A program made the translations under genes and the position numbers. This document shows positions 10,616 to 24,739 of a stretch of 64,000 bases of DNA, piece by piece (positions within the stretch are counted from its first letter, which is position 1; the number at the start of each line of letters is the position of its first letter). Below the pieces are notes generated by a model that saw only the letters and a program-made list of their open reading frames with translations, was not told where the DNA came from and did not search any database. The DNA is taken from contig OV884015.1 of assembly GCA_930367205.1 (NCBI GenBank), positions 109,184,509 through 109,248,508 on the forward strand. Direction: 5' to 3'. The stretch is from Acanthosoma haemorrhoidale. Lineage: Eukaryota > Arthropoda > Insecta > Hemiptera > Acanthosomatidae.

Positions 10616-12421
10616 GTACGAAATAGCGGGATTAGCAGCTAGAACGTTGGCTCCTGCCACCTCATGATCTCCTGATAGTAAAAGAACGAATATATAGACA
10701 AAAAGCCGAATTTTTACGAAAAAGCAGGATTGGCAGCTAGAACGTTAGCTCCTGCCACCTTATGATCTCCTGATACTAAAAGAACGAATATATAGACAAA
10801 AAGCCGAATTTCTACGAAATAGAAGATTGGCAGCTAGAACGTTAGCTCCTTCCACCTTATGATCTCCTGATACTAAAAGAACGAATATATAGACAAAAAG
10901 CCGAATTTTTACGAAATAGCGGGATTCAAAGATAAAACGTTAGCTCCTGCCACCTCATGATCTCCTGATACTAAAAGATCAAAAATATAGTCAAAAAGCC
11001 GAAGTTTTACGAAATAGCAGGATTTGAAGCTGGAAACATTAGCTCCTGCGACCTCATGATCTCCTGATACTAAAAGAACGAAAATATAGTCAAAAAGCAA
11101 ATTTTCTCTAAATAGCAGGATTCGATGTTGTAAACGTTAGCTCCCACCACCTCATGATCTCCTGATACTAAAAGAACCAAATTATAGTCAAAAAACCGAA
11201 CTTTTACGAAATAGCAGGATTCGAACCGGAAAAAGATAGCTCCTTCTGCCTTATGATCTCCTGATACTAATAGAATGAAATATAGTCAAAATGCCGAATT
11301 TGTACGAAATATCAGAATTGGCAGCTAGAACATTAGCTCCTGCCACCTTATGATTTCCTGATACTAAAAGAACGATAAAATAGACAAAAAGCTAAATTTT
11401 AACGAAATAACAGGATTGGCAGCAAGAATGTTAGCTCCTGCCGCCTCATGATCTCCTGATAATAAAAGAACGAAAATATAGTCAAAAAGCCTAATTTTCA
11501 CGAAATTGCATGATTTAAAGCTGTAAACATTAGCTCCTGCCGCCTTATGATCTCCTGATACTAAAAGGACGAAAATATAGTCAAAAAGCCAAATTTTTAC
11601 GAAATAGCATGATTCGAAGCTGGAAACGTTAGCTCCTGCCACCTCATGATCTCCTGATACTAAAAGAACGAAAATATAGTCAAAAAGCCAAATTTTTACG
11701 AAATAGCATGATTCGAAGCTGGAAACGTTAGCTCCTGCCACCTTATGATCTCCTGATACTAAAAGAACGAAAATATAGTCAAAAAGCTAAATTTTTACGA
11801 AATAGCAGGATTGGCAGCAAGAATGTTAGCTCCTGCCACCTCATGATCTCCTGATACTAAAAGATCAAAAATATAGTCAAAAAGCCGAAGTTTTACGAAA
11901 AAGCAGGATTTGAAGCTGGAAACGTTAGCTCCTGCGACCTCATGATCTCCTGATACTAAAAGAACGAAAATATAGTCAAAAAGCAAATTTTCTCTAAATA
12001 GCAGGATTCGATGTTGGAAACGTTAGCTCCCACCACCTCATGATCTCCTGATACTAAAAGAACGAAATTATAGTCAAAAAGCAAATTTTCTCTAAATAGC
12101 AGGATTCGGTGTTGGAAACGTTAGCTCCCACCACCTCATGATTTCCTGAAACTAAAAGAACGAAATTATAATAAAAAAACCGATTTTTTACGAAATAGCA
12201 GGATTCGAACCGAAAAAGATAGCTCCTTCTGCCTTATGATCTCCTGATACTAATAGAATGAAATATAGTCAAAATGCCAAATTTGTACGAAATAGCAGGA
12301 TTGAAAGATAAAACGTTAGCTCCTGCCACCTCATGATCTCCTGATACTAAACGAACGAAAATATAGTCAAAAAGCAAATTTTCTCTAAATAGCAGGATTC
12401 GGTGTTGGAAACGTTAGCTCC
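10616..12421 (+). repeat. Block repeated at +9811 bp (right copy)
   Basis: This is the right-hand copy of 805-2610. At 12421 it joins, in monomer register, to sequence equivalent to base 253. That join is a clear exchange breakpoint between two monomers of different HOR positions, located in the C-rich end of the monomer. Confidence 0.88.
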
Positions 12422-15342
12422 TGCCACCTCATGATCTCCTGATACTAAAAGAACGAAAATATAGTCAAAAAGCCAAATTTTTACGAAATAGCATGATTCG
12501 AAGCTGGAAACGTTAGCTCCTGCCACCTTATGATCTCCTGATACTAAAAGAACGAAAATATAGTCAAAAAGCTAAATTTTGACGAAATAGCAGGATTGGC
12601 AGCAAGAATGTTAGCTCCTGCCACCTCATGATCTCCTGATACTAAAAGATCAAAAATATAGTCAAAAAGCCGAAGTTTTACGAAAAAGCAGGATTTGAAG
12701 CTGGAAACGTTAGCTCCTGCGACCTCATGATCTCCTGATACTAAAAGAACGAAAATATAGTCAAAAAGCAAATTTTCTCTAAATAGCAGGATTCGATGTT
12801 GGAAACGTTAGCTCCCACCACCTCATGATCTCCTGATACTAAAAGAACGAAATTATAGTCAAAAAGCAAATTTTCTCTAAATAGCAGGATTCGGTGTTGG
12901 AAACGTTAGCTCCCACCACCTCATGATTTCCTGAAACTAAAAGAACGAAATTATAATAAAAAAACCGATTTTTTACGAAATAGCAGGATTCGAACCGAAA
13001 AAGATAGCTCCTTCTGCCTTATGATCTCCTGATACTAATAGAATGAAATATAGTCAAAATGCCAAATTTGTACGAAATAGCAGGATTGAAAGATAAAACG
13101 TTAGCTCCTGCCACCTCATGATCTCCTGATACTAAACGAACGAAAATATAGTCAAAAAGCAAATTTTCTCTAAATAGCAGGATTCGGTGTTGGAAACGTT
13201 AGCTCCCACCACCTCATGATTTCCTGAAACTAAAAGAACGAAATTATAATAAAAAAACCGATTTTTTACGAAATAGCAGGATTCGAACCGGAAAAAGATA
13301 GCTCTTTCTGCCCTATGATCTCCTGATACTAATAGAATGAAATATAGTAAAAATACCGAATTTGTACGAAATAGCGGGATTAGCAGCTAGAACGTTGGCT
13401 CCTGCCACCTCATGATCTCCTGATACTAAAAGAACGAATATATAGACAAAAAGCCGAATTTCTACGAAATAGAAGATTGGCAGCTAGAACGTTAGCTCCT
13501 TCCATTTTATGATCTCCTGAGACTAAAAGAACGAATATATAGACAAAAAGCCGAATTATTACGAAATAGCAGGATTCAAAGATAAAACGTTAGCTCCTGC
13601 CACCTCATGATCTCCTGATACTAAAAGAACGAAAATATAGTCAAAATGCCGATTGTTTCAAAATAGCAGGATTCAAAGCTGGAAACGTTAGCTCCTGCCA
13701 CCTCATGATCTCCTGATACTAAAAGAACGAAAATGTAGTCAAAAACCGAACATTAGAGAAATAGCAAGATTCGAGCCTGGAAACGTTAGCTCCCACCACC
13801 TCATGATCTCCTGATACTAAAAGAACGAAAATATAGTCAAAAAGCTAATTTTCTCTAAATAGCAGGATTCGAAGTTGGAATCGTTAGCTCCCACCACCTC
13901 ATGATCTCCTGATACTAAAAGAACTAAATTATAGTCAAAAAACCGAACTTTTACGAAATAGCAGGATTTGAACCGGAAAAGGATAGCTCCTTCTGCCTTA
14001 TGATCTCCTGATACTAAAAGAACGAAAATATAGTCAAAAAACCAAACTTTTACGAAATAGCAGGATTCGAACCGGAAAAAGATAGCTCCTACTGCCTTAC
14101 GATCTCCTGATACTAATAGAATGAAATGTGGTCAAAATGCCGAATTTGTACGAAATAGCAGGATTAGCAGCTAGAACATTGGCTCCTGCCACCTCATGAT
14201 CTCCTGACAGTAAAAGAACGAAAATATAGTCAAAAAGCACTACTTTTACGAAATACCAGGATTGGCAGCTAGAACATTAGCTCCTGCTGCCTTATGATTT
14301 CCTGATACTAAAAGAACAAAAATATAGTCAAAAAGCCGAAGTTTTACGAAATAGCAGGATTTAAAGCTGGAAACGTTAGCTCCTGCGACCTCATGATCTC
14401 CTGATACTAAAAGAACGAAAATATAGTCAAAAAGCAAATTTTCTCTAAATATTAGGATTCAAAGTTGGAAACGTTAGCTCCCACCACCTCATAATCTCCT
14501 GAAACTAAAAGAACGAAATTATAATAAAAAAACCGAACTTTTACGAAATAGCAGGATTCGAACCGGAAAAAGATAGCTCCTTCTGCCTTATGATCTCCTG
14601 ATACTAATAGAATGAAATATAGTCAAAATACCGAATTTGTACGAAATATCAGAATTGGCAGCTAGAACATTAGCTCCTGCCACCTTATGATCTCCTGATA
14701 CTAAAAGAACGAATATATAGACAAAAAGCCGAATTTCTACGAAATAGAAGATTGGCAGCTAGAACGTTAGCTCCTTCCATTTTATGATCTCCTGATACTA
14801 AAAGAACGAATATATAGACAAAAAGCCGAATTTTTACGAAATAGCAGGATTCAAAGATAAAACGTTAGCTCCTGCCACCTCATGATCTCCTGATACTAAA
14901 AGATCAAAAATATAGTCAAAAAGCCGAAGTTTTACGAAAGAGCAGGATTTGAAGCTGGAAACGTTAGCTCCTGCGACCTCATGATCTCCTGATACTAAAA
15001 GAACGAAAATATAGTCAAAAAGCAAATTTTCTCTAAATAGCAGGATTCGATGTTGGAAACGTTAGCTCCCACCACCTCATGATCTCCTGATACTAAAAGA
15101 ACGAAATTATAGTAAAAAAACCGAACTTTTACGAAATAGCAGGATTCAAACCGGAAAAAGATAGCTCCTTCTGCCTTATGATCTCCTGATACTAATAGAA
15201 TGAAATATAGTCAAAATGCCGAATTTGTACGAAATAGCGGGATTAGCAGCTAGAACGTTGGCTCCTTCCACCTCATGATCTCCTGATAGTAAAAGAACGA
15301 ATATATAGACAAAAAGCCGAATTTTTACGAAATAGCAGGATT
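12421..15342 (+). repeat. Block matching 1825-4746 at offset 10596
   Basis: The order of subtypes from 12421 to 15342 repeats that of 1825 to 4746, 108 monomers to the left. Its first 560 bases also match 253-810 at offset 12168, and the GCTAAATTTTGACG variant fits that earlier copy better, so the left end looks chimeric. A private change, TATTAGGATTC at about 14449, replaces TAGCAGGATTC. The match stops where AGGATTTGAAGC replaces AGGATTGAAAG. Confidence 0.85.
13221..14437 (+). repeat. Left-half marker block, copy 2 of 5
   Basis: This copy lies at offset 10596 from copy 1, with the same marker monomers in the same order. One private change in the stem of the series is CCTGAGACTAAAAG at about 13517. 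Confidence 0.86.
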
Positions 15343-16892
15343 TGAAGCTGGAAACGTTAGCTCCTGCGACCTCATGATCTCCTGATACTAAAAGAACGAA
15401 AATATAGTCAAAAAGCAAATTTTCTCTAAATAGCAGGATTCAAAGTTGGAAACGTTAACTCCTGCCATCCCATGATCTCCTGATACAAAACGAACGAAAA
15501 TATAGTCAAAAACCGAATATTAGAGAAATAGCAGGATTCGAGCCTGGAAACGTTAGCTCCTACCACCTCATGGTCTCCTGATACTAAAAGAACAAAAATA
15601 TAGTCAGAATGCCGAATTTGTACGAAATAGCGGGATTAGCAGCTAGAACGTTGGCTCCTGCCACCTCATGATCTCCTGATAGTAAAAGAACGAATATATA
15701 GACAAAAAGCCGAATTTTTACGAAAAAGCAGGATTGGCAGCTAGAACGTTAGCTCCTGCCACCTTATGATCTCCTGATACTAAAAGAACGAATATATAGA
15801 CAAAAAGCCGAATTTCTACGAAATAGAAGATTGGCAGCTAGAACGTTAGCTCCTTCCACCTTATGATCTCCTGATACTAAAAGAACGAATATATAGACAA
15901 AAAGCCGAATTTTTACGAAATAGCGGGATTCAAAGATAAAACGTTAGCTCCTGCCACCTCATGATCTCCTGATACTAAAAGATCAAAAATATAGTCAAAA
16001 AGCCGAAGTTTTACGAAATAGCAGGATTTGAAGCTGGAAACATTAGCTCCTGCGACCTCATGATCTCCTGATACTAAAAGAACGAAAATATAGTCAAAAA
16101 GCAAATTTTCTCTAAATAGCAGGATTCGATGTTGTAAACGTTAGCTCCCACCACCTCATGATCTCCTGATACTAAAAGAACCAAATTATAGTCAAAAAAC
16201 CGAACTTTTACGAAATAGCAGGATTCGAACCGGAAAAAGATAGCTCCTTCTGCCTTATGATCTCCTGATACTTATAGAATGAAATATAGTCAAAATGCCG
16301 AATTTGTACGAAATATCAGAATTGGCAGCTAGAACATTAGCTCCTGCCACCTTATGATCTCCTGATAATAAAAGAACGAAAATATAGTCAAAAAGCCTAA
16401 TTTTCACGAAATTGCATGATTTAAAGCTGTAAACATTAGCTCCTGCCGCCTTATGATCTCCTGATACTAAAAGGACGAAAATATAGTCAAAAAGCCAAAT
16501 TTTTACGAAATAGCATGATTCGAAGCTGGAAACGTTAGCTCCTGCCACCTCATGATCTCCTGATACTAAAAGAACGAAAATATAGTCAAAAAGCCAAATT
16601 TTTACGAAATAGCATGATTCGAAGCTGGAAACGTTAGCTCCTGCCACCTCATGATCTCCTGATACTAAAAGAACGAAAATATAGTCAAAAAGCTAAATTT
16701 TGACGAAATAGCAGGATTTGCAGCAAGAATGTTAGCTCCTGCCACCTCATGATCTCCTGATACTAAAAGATCAAAAATATAGTCAAAAAGCCGAAGTTTT
16801 ACGAAAAAGCAGGATTTGAAGCTGGAAACGTTAGCTCCTGCGACCTCATGATCTCCTGATACTAAAAGAACGAAAATATAGTCAAAAAGCAA
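15340..16892 (+). repeat. Block matching 10336-11986 with one monomer deleted
   Basis: Up to 16352 the match to the left copy is at offset 5004 (51 monomers). From 16352 the offset is 4906, because one 98-bp monomer (equivalent to 11348-11445) is absent. The deletion joins the two flanking monomers exactly at TTATGATCTCC / TCATGATCTCC, so it was an in-register event between adjacent units. Confidence 0.85.
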
Positions 16893-17280
16893 ATTTTCTC
16901 TAAATAGCAGGATTCGATGTTGGAAACGTTAGCTCCCACCACCTCATGATCTCCTGATACTAAAAGAACGAAAATATAGTCAAAAAGCAAATTTTCTCTA
17001 AATAGCAGGATTCGATGTTGGAAACGTTAGCTCCCACCACCTCATGATCTCCTGATACTAAAAGAACGAAATTATAGTCAAAAAGCCGATTTTTCACGAA
17101 ATAGCAGGATTCGAACTGGAAAAAGATAGCTCCTTCTGCCTTATGATCTCCTGATACTAATAGAATGAAATATAGTCAAAATGCCAAATTTGTACGAAAT
17201 AGCAGGATTGAAAGATAAAACGTTAGCTCCTGCCACCTCATGATCTCCTGATACTAAACGAACGAAAATATAGTCAAAAA

Positions 17281-17784
17281 GCAAATTTTCTCTAAATAGC
17301 AGGATTCGGTGTTGGAAACGTTAGCTCCCACCACCTCATGATTTCCTGAAACTAAAAGAACGAAATTATAATAAAAAAACCGATTTTTTACGAAATAGCA
17401 GGATTCGAACCGAAAAAGATAGCTCCTTCTGCCTTATGATCTCCTGATACTAATAGAATGAAATATAGTCAAAATGCCAAATTTGTACGAAATAGCAGGA
17501 TTGAAAGATAAAACGTTAGCTCCTGCCACCTCATGATCTCCTGATACTAAACGAACGAAAATATAGTCAAAAAGCAAATTTTCTCTAAATAGCAGGATTC
17601 GGTGTTGGAAACGTTAGCTCCCACCACCTCATGATTTCCTGAAACTAAAAGAACGAAATTATAATAAAAAAACCGATTTTTTACGAAATAGCAGGATTCG
17701 AACCGGAAAAAGATAGCTCTTTCTGCCCTATGATCTCCTGATACTAATAGAATGAAATATAGTAAAAATACCGAATTTGTACGA
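17281..17784 (+). repeat. Trimer tandem duplication (293 bp), second occurrence
   Basis: The GCAAATTTTCTC monomer at 17281 recurs at 17574 with the same two followers. The second round diverges at AGCGGGATTAGC. The series just before it (from about 17185) suggests the trimer was added here relative to the copy near 2270. Confidence 0.78.
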
Positions 17785-18852
17785 AATAGCGGGATTAGCA
17801 GCTAGAACGTTGGCTCCTGCCACCTCATGATCTCCTGATACTAAAAGAACGAATATATAGACAAAAAGCCGAATTTCTACGAAATAGAAGATTGGCAGCT
17901 AGAACGTTAGCTCCTTCCATTTTATGATCTCCTGATACTAAAAGAACGAATATATAGACAAAAAGCCGAATTATTACGAAATAGCAGGATTCAAAGATAA
18001 AACGTTAGCTCCTGCCACCTCATGATCTCCTGATACTAAAAGAACGAAAATATAGTCAAAATGCCGATTGTTTCAAAATAGCAGGATTCAAAGCTGGAAA
18101 CGTTAGCTCCTGCCACCTCATGATCTCCTGATACTAAAAGAACGAAAATGTAGTCAAAAACCGAACATTAGAGAAATAGCAAGATTCGAGCCTGGAAACG
18201 TTAGCTCCCACCACCTCATGATCTCCTGATACTAAAAGAACGAAAATATAGTCAAAAAGCTAATTTTCTCTAAATAGCAGGATTCGAAGTTGGAATCGTT
18301 AGCTCCCACCACCTCATGATCTCCTGATACTAAAAGAACGAAAATATAGTCAAAAAACCGAACTTTTACGAAATAGCAGGATTTGAACCGGAAAAAGATA
18401 GCTCCTTCTGCCTTATGATCTCCTGATACTAAAAGAACGAAAATATAGTCAAAAAACCAAACTTTTACGAAATAGCAGGATTCGAACCGGAAAAAGATAG
18501 CTCCTACTGCCTTACGATCTCCTGATACTAATAGAATGAAATGTGGTCAAAATGCCGAATTTGTACGAAATAGCAGGATTAGCAGCTAGAACATTGGCTC
18601 CTGCCACCTCATGATCTCCTGACAGTAAAAGAACGAAAATATAGTCAAAAAGCACTACTTTTACGAAATACCAGGATTGGCAGCTAGAACATTAGCTCCT
18701 GCTGCCTTATGATTTCCTGATACTAAAAGAACAAAAATATAGTCAAAAAGCCGAAGTTTTACGAAATAGCAGGATTTAAAGCTGGAAACGTTAGCTCCTG
18801 CGACCTCATGATCTCCTGATACTAAAAGAACGAAAATATAGTCAAAAAGCAA
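17636..18852 (+). repeat. Left-half marker block, copy 3 of 5
   Basis: This copy lies at offset 15011 from copy 1. Near 18331 it reads AAAAGAACGAAAATATAGTC where the other copies have AAAAGAACTAAATTATAGTC, which looks like local conversion by a neighbouring monomer type. Confidence 0.86.
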
Positions 18853-21206
18853 ATTTTCTCTAAATAGCAGGATTCAAAGTTGGAAACGTTAGCTCCCACC
18901 ACCTCATGATCTCCTGAAACTAAAAGAACGAAATTATAATAAAAAAACCGAACTTTTACGAAATAGCAGGATTCGAACCGGAAAAAGATAGCTCCTTCTG
19001 CCCTATGATCTCCTGATACTAATAGAATGAAATATAGTCAAAATACCGAATTTGTACGAAATAGCGGGATTAGCAGCTAGAACGTTGGCTCCTGCCACCT
19101 CATGATCTCCTGATACTAAAAGAACGAATATATAGACAAAAAGCCGAATTTCTACGAAATAGAAGATTGGCAGCTAGAACGTTAGCTCCTTCCATTTTAT
19201 GATCTCCTGATACTAAAAGAACGAATATATAGACAAAAAGCCGAATTTTTACGAAATAGCAGGATTCAAAGATAAAATGTTAGCTCCTGCCACCTCATGA
19301 TCTCCTGATACTAAAAGATCAAAAATATAGTCAAAAAGCCGAAGTTTTACGAAAGAGCAGGATTTGAAGCTGGAAACGTTAGCTCCTGCGACCTCATGAT
19401 CTCCTGATACTAAAAGAACGAAAATATAGTCAAAAAGCAAATTTTCTCTAAATAGCAGGATTCGATGTTGGAAACGTTAGCTCCCACCACCTCATGATCT
19501 CCTGATACTAAAAGAACGAAATTATAGTAAAAAAACCGAACTTTTACGAAATAGCAGGATTCAAACCGGAAACGTTAGCTCCCACCACCTCATGATCTCC
19601 TGATACTAAAAGAACGAAATTATAGTAAAAAAACCGAACTTTTACGAAATAGCAGGATTCAAACCGGAAAAAGATAGCTCCTTCTGCCTTATGATCTCCT
19701 GATACTAATAGAATGAAATATAGTAAAAATACCGAATTTGTACGAAATAGCGGGATTAGCAGCTAGAACGTTGGCTCCTGCCACCTCATGATCTCCTGAT
19801 AGTAAAAGAACGAATATATAGACAAAAAGCCGAATTTTTACGAAATAGCAGGATTGAAAGATAAAACGTTAGCTCCTGCCACCTCATGATCTCCTTATAC
19901 TAAAAGAACGAAAATATAGTCAAAAAGCAAATTTTCTCTAAATAGCAGGATTCGATGTTGGAAACGTTAGCTCCCACCACCTCATGATCTCCTGATACTA
20001 AAAGAACGAAATTATAGTAAAAAAACCGAACTTTTACGAAATAGCAGGATTCAAACCGGAAAAAGATAGCTCCTTCTGCCTTATGATCTCCTGATACTAA
20101 TAGAATGAAATATAGTCAAAATGCCGAATTTGTACGAAATAGCGGGATTAGCAGCTAGAACGTTGGCTCCTGCCACCTCATGATCTCCTGATAGTAAAAG
20201 AACGAATATATAGACAAAAAGCCGAATTTTTACGAAATAGCAGGATTGAAAGATAAAACGTTAGCTCCTGCCACCTCATGATCTCCTGATACTAAAAGAT
20301 CAAAAATATAGTCAAAAAGCCGAAGTTTTACGAAATAGCAGGATTTGAAGCTGGAAACGTTAGCTCCTGCGACCTCATGATCTCCTGATACTAAAAGAAC
20401 GAAAATATAGTCAAAAAGCAAATTTTCTCTAAATAGCAGGATTCAAAGTTGGAAACGTTAACTCCTGCCACCCCATGATCTCCTGAAACTAAAAGAACCA
20501 AATTATAGTCAAAAAACCGAACTTTTACGAAATAGCAGGATTCGAACCGGAAAAAGATAGCTCCTTCTGCCTTATGATCACCTGATACTAATAGAATGAA
20601 ATATAGTCAAAATGCCGAATTTGTACGAAATATCAGAATTGGCAGCTAGAACATTAGCTCCTGCCACCTTATGATCTCCTGATACTAAAAGAACGATAAA
20701 ATAGACAAAAAGCTAAATTTTAACGAAATAACAGGATTGGCAGCAAGAATGTTAGCTCCTGCCGCCTCATGATCTCCTGATAATAAAAGAACGAAAATAT
20801 AGTCAAAAAGCCTAATTTTCACGAAATTGCATGATTTGAAGCTGTAAACATTAGCTCCTGCCGCCTTATGATCTCCTGATACTAAAAGGACGAAAATATA
20901 GTGAAAAAGCCAAATTTTTACGAAATAGCATGATTCGAAGCTGGAAACGTTAGCTCCTGCCACCTCATGATCTCCTGATACTAAAAGAACGAAAATATAG
21001 TCAAAAAGCTAAATTTTGACGAAATAGCAGAATTGGCAGCAAGAATGTTAGCTCCTGCCACCTCATGATCTCCTGATACTAAAAGATCAAAAATATAGTC
21101 AAAAAGCCGAAGTTTTACGAAAAAGCAGGATTTGAAGCTGGAAACGTTAGCTCCTGCGACCTCATGATCTCCTGATACTAAAAGAACGAAAATATAGTCA
21201 AAAAGC
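17674..21206 (+). repeat. 3533-bp HOR unit, copy 1
   Basis: This 36-monomer series is repeated immediately to the right. Both copies share rare variants, such as the GGAAACGTTAGC insertion monomer after TTCAAACC (near 19564) and CTCCTTATACTAAAAG (near 19890), which confirms they come from one template. Confidence 0.9.
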
Positions 21207-22385
21207 CGATTTTTCACGAAATAGCAGGATTCGAACTGGAAAAAGATAGCTCTTTCTGCCCTATGATCTCCTGATACTAATAGAATGAAATATAGTAAAA
21301 ATACCGAATTTGTACGAAATAGCGGGATTAGCAGCTAGAACGTTGGCTCCTGCCACCTCATGATCTCCTGATACTAAAAGAACGAATATATAGACAAAAA
21401 GCCGAATTTCTACGAAATAGAAGATTGGCAGCTAGAACGTTAGCTCCTTCCATTTTATGATCTCCTGATACTAAAAGAACGAATATATAGACAAAAAGCC
21501 GAATTATTACGAAATAGCAGGATTCAAAGATAAAACGTTAGCTCCTGCCACCTCATGATCTCCTGATACTAAAAGAACGAAAATATAGTCAAAATGCCGA
21601 TTGTTTCAAAATAGCAGGATTCAAAGCTGGAAACGTTAGCTCCTGCCACCTCATGATCTCCTGATACTAAAAGAACGAAAATGTAGTCAAAAACCGAACA
21701 TTAGAGAAATAGCAAGATTCGAGCCTGGAAACGTTAGCTCCCACCACCTCATGATCTCCTGATACTAAAAGAACGAAAATATAGTCAAAAAGCTAATTTT
21801 CTCTAAATAGCAGGATTCGAAGTTGGAATCGTTAGCTCCCACCACCTCATGATCTCCTGATACTAAAAGAACTAAATTATAGTCAAAAAACCGAACTTTT
21901 ACGAAATAGCAGGATTTGAACCGGAAAAGGATAGCTCCTTCTGCCTTATGATCTCCTGATACTAAAAGAACGAAAATATAGTCAAAAAACCAAACTTTTA
22001 CGAAATAGCAGGATTCGAACCGGAAAAAGATAGCTCCTACTGCCTTACGATCTCCTGATACTAATAGAATGAAATGTGGTCAAAATGCCGAATTTGTACG
22101 AAATAGCAGGATTAGCAGCTAGAACATTGGCTCCTGCCACCTCATGATCTCCTGACAGTAAAAGAACGAAAATATAGTCAAAAAGCACTACTTTTACGAA
22201 ATACCAGGATTGGCAGCTAGAACATTAGCTCCTGCTGCCTTATGATTTCCTGATACTAAAAGAACAAAAATATAGTCAAAAAGCCGAAGTTTTACGAAAT
22301 AGCAGGATTTAAAGCTGGAAACGTTAGCTCCTGCGACCTCATGATCTCCTGATACTAAAAGAACGAAAATATAGTCAAAAAGCAA
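21207..22385 (+). repeat. Left-half marker block, copy 4 of 5
   Basis: This copy lies at offset 18544 from copy 1 and forms the left end of the second 3533-bp unit. Its first bases (GCCGATTTTTCACG) come from another monomer type, showing the exchange point that created the tandem duplication. Confidence 0.86.
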
Positions 22386-24739
22386 ATTTTCTCTAAATAG
22401 CAGGATTCAAAGTTGGAAACGTTAGCTCCCACCACCTCATGATCTCCTGAAACTAAAAGAACGAAATTATAATAAAAAAACCGAACTTTTACGAAATAGC
22501 AGGATTCGAACCGGAAAAAGATAGCTCCTTCTGCCCTATGATCTCCTGATACTAATAGAATGAAATATAGTCAAAATACCGAATTTGTACGAAATAGCGG
22601 GATTAGCAGCTAGAACGTTGGCTCCTGCCACCTCATGATCTCCTGATACTAAAAGAACGAATATATAGACAAAAAGCCGAATTTCTACGAAATAGAAGAT
22701 TGGCAGCTAGAACGTTAGCTCCTTCCATTTTATGATCTCCTGATACTAAAAGAACGAATATATAGACAAAAAGCCGAATTTTTACGAAATAGCAGGATTC
22801 AAAGATAAAATGTTAGCTCCTGCCACCTCATGATCTCCTGATACTAAAAGATCAAAAATATAGTCAAAAAGCCGAAGTTTTACGAAAGAGCAGGATTTGA
22901 AGCTGGAAACGTTAGCTCCTGCGACCTCATGATCTCCTGATACTAAAAGAACGAAAATATAGTCAAAAAGCAAATTTTCTCTAAATAGCAGGATTCGATG
23001 TTGGAAACGTTAGCTCCCACCACCTCATGATCTCCTGATACTAAAAGAACGAAATTATAGTAAAAAAACCGAACTTTTACGAAATAGCAGGATTCAAACC
23101 GGAAACGTTAGCTCCCACCACCTCATGATCTCCTGATACTAAAAGAACGAAATTATAGTAAAAAAACCGAACTTTTACGAAATAGCAGGATTCAAACCGG
23201 AAAAAGATAGCTCCTTCTGCCTTATGATCTCCTGATACTAATAGAATGAAATATAGTAAAAATACCGAATTTGTACGAAATAGCGGGATTAGCAGCTAGA
23301 ACGTTGGCTCCTGCCACCTCATGATCTCCTGATAGTAAAAGAACGAATATATAGACAAAAAGCCGAATTTTTACGAAATAGCAGGATTGAAAGATAAAAC
23401 GTTAGCTCCTGCCACCTCATGATCTCCTTATACTAAAAGAACGAAAATATAGTCAAAAAGCAAATTTTCTCTAAATAGCAGGATTCGATGTTGGAAACGT
23501 TAGCTCCCACCACCTCATGATCTCCTGATACTAAAAGAACGAAATTATAGTAAAAAAACCGAACTTTTACGAAATAGCAGGATTCAAACCGGAAAAAGAT
23601 AGCTCCTTCTGCCTTATGATCTCCTGATACTAATAGAATGAAATATAGTCAAAATGCCGAATTTGTACGAAATAGCGGGATTAGCAGCTAGAACGTTGGC
23701 TCCTGCCACCTCATGATCTCCTGATAGTAAAAGAACGAATATATAGACAAAAAGCCGAATTTTTACGAAATAGCAGGATTGAAAGATAAAACGTTAGCTC
23801 CTGCCACCTCATGATCTCCTGATACTAAAAGATCAAAAATATAGTCAAAAAGCCGAAGTTTTACGAAATAGCAGGATTTGAAGCTGGAAACGTTAGCTCC
23901 TGCGACCTCATGATCTCCTGATACTAAAAGAACGAAAATATAGTCAAAAAGCAAATTTTCTCTAAATAGCAGGATTCAAAGTTGGAAACGTTAACTCCTG
24001 CCACCCCATGATCTCCTGAAACTAAAAGAACCAAATTATAGTCAAAAAACCGAACTTTTACGAAATAGCAGGATTCGAACCGGAAAAAGATAGCTCCTTC
24101 TGCCTTATGATCACCTGATACTAATAGAATGAAATATAGTCAAAATGCCGAATTTGTACGAAATATCAGAATTGGCAGCTAGAACATTAGCTCCTGCCAC
24201 CTTATGATCTCCTGATACTAAAAGAACGATAAAATAGACAAAAAGCTAAATTTTAACGAAATAACAGGATTGGCAGCAAGAATGTTAGCTCCTGCCGCCT
24301 CATGATCTCCTGATAATAAAAGAACGAAAATATAGTCAAAAAGCCTAATTTTCACGAAATTGCATGATTTGAAGCTGTAAACATTAGCTCCTGCCGCCTT
24401 ATGATCTCCTGATACTAAAAGGACGAAAATATAGTGAAAAAGCCAAATTTTTACGAAATAGCATGATTCGAAGCTGGAAACGTTAGCTCCTGCCACCTCA
24501 TGATCTCCTGATACTAAAAGAACGAAAATATAGTCAAAAAGCTAAATTTTGACGAAATAGCAGAATTGGCAGCAAGAATGTTAGCTCCTGCCACCTCATG
24601 ATCTCCTGATACTAAAAGATCAAAAATATAGTCAAAAAGCCGAAGTTTTACGAAAAAGCAGGATTTGAAGCTGGAAACGTTAGCTCCTGCGACCTCATGA
24701 TCTCCTGATACTAAAAGAACGAAAATATAGTCAAAAAGC
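21207..24739 (+). repeat. 3533-bp HOR unit, copy 2
   Basis: This is the tandem copy of 17674-21206. The junction at 21207 joins a GCAAATTTT-type position to a GCCGATTTTTCACG-type position without disturbing monomer spacing. Few differences between the copies are visible by eye. Confidence 0.9.
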
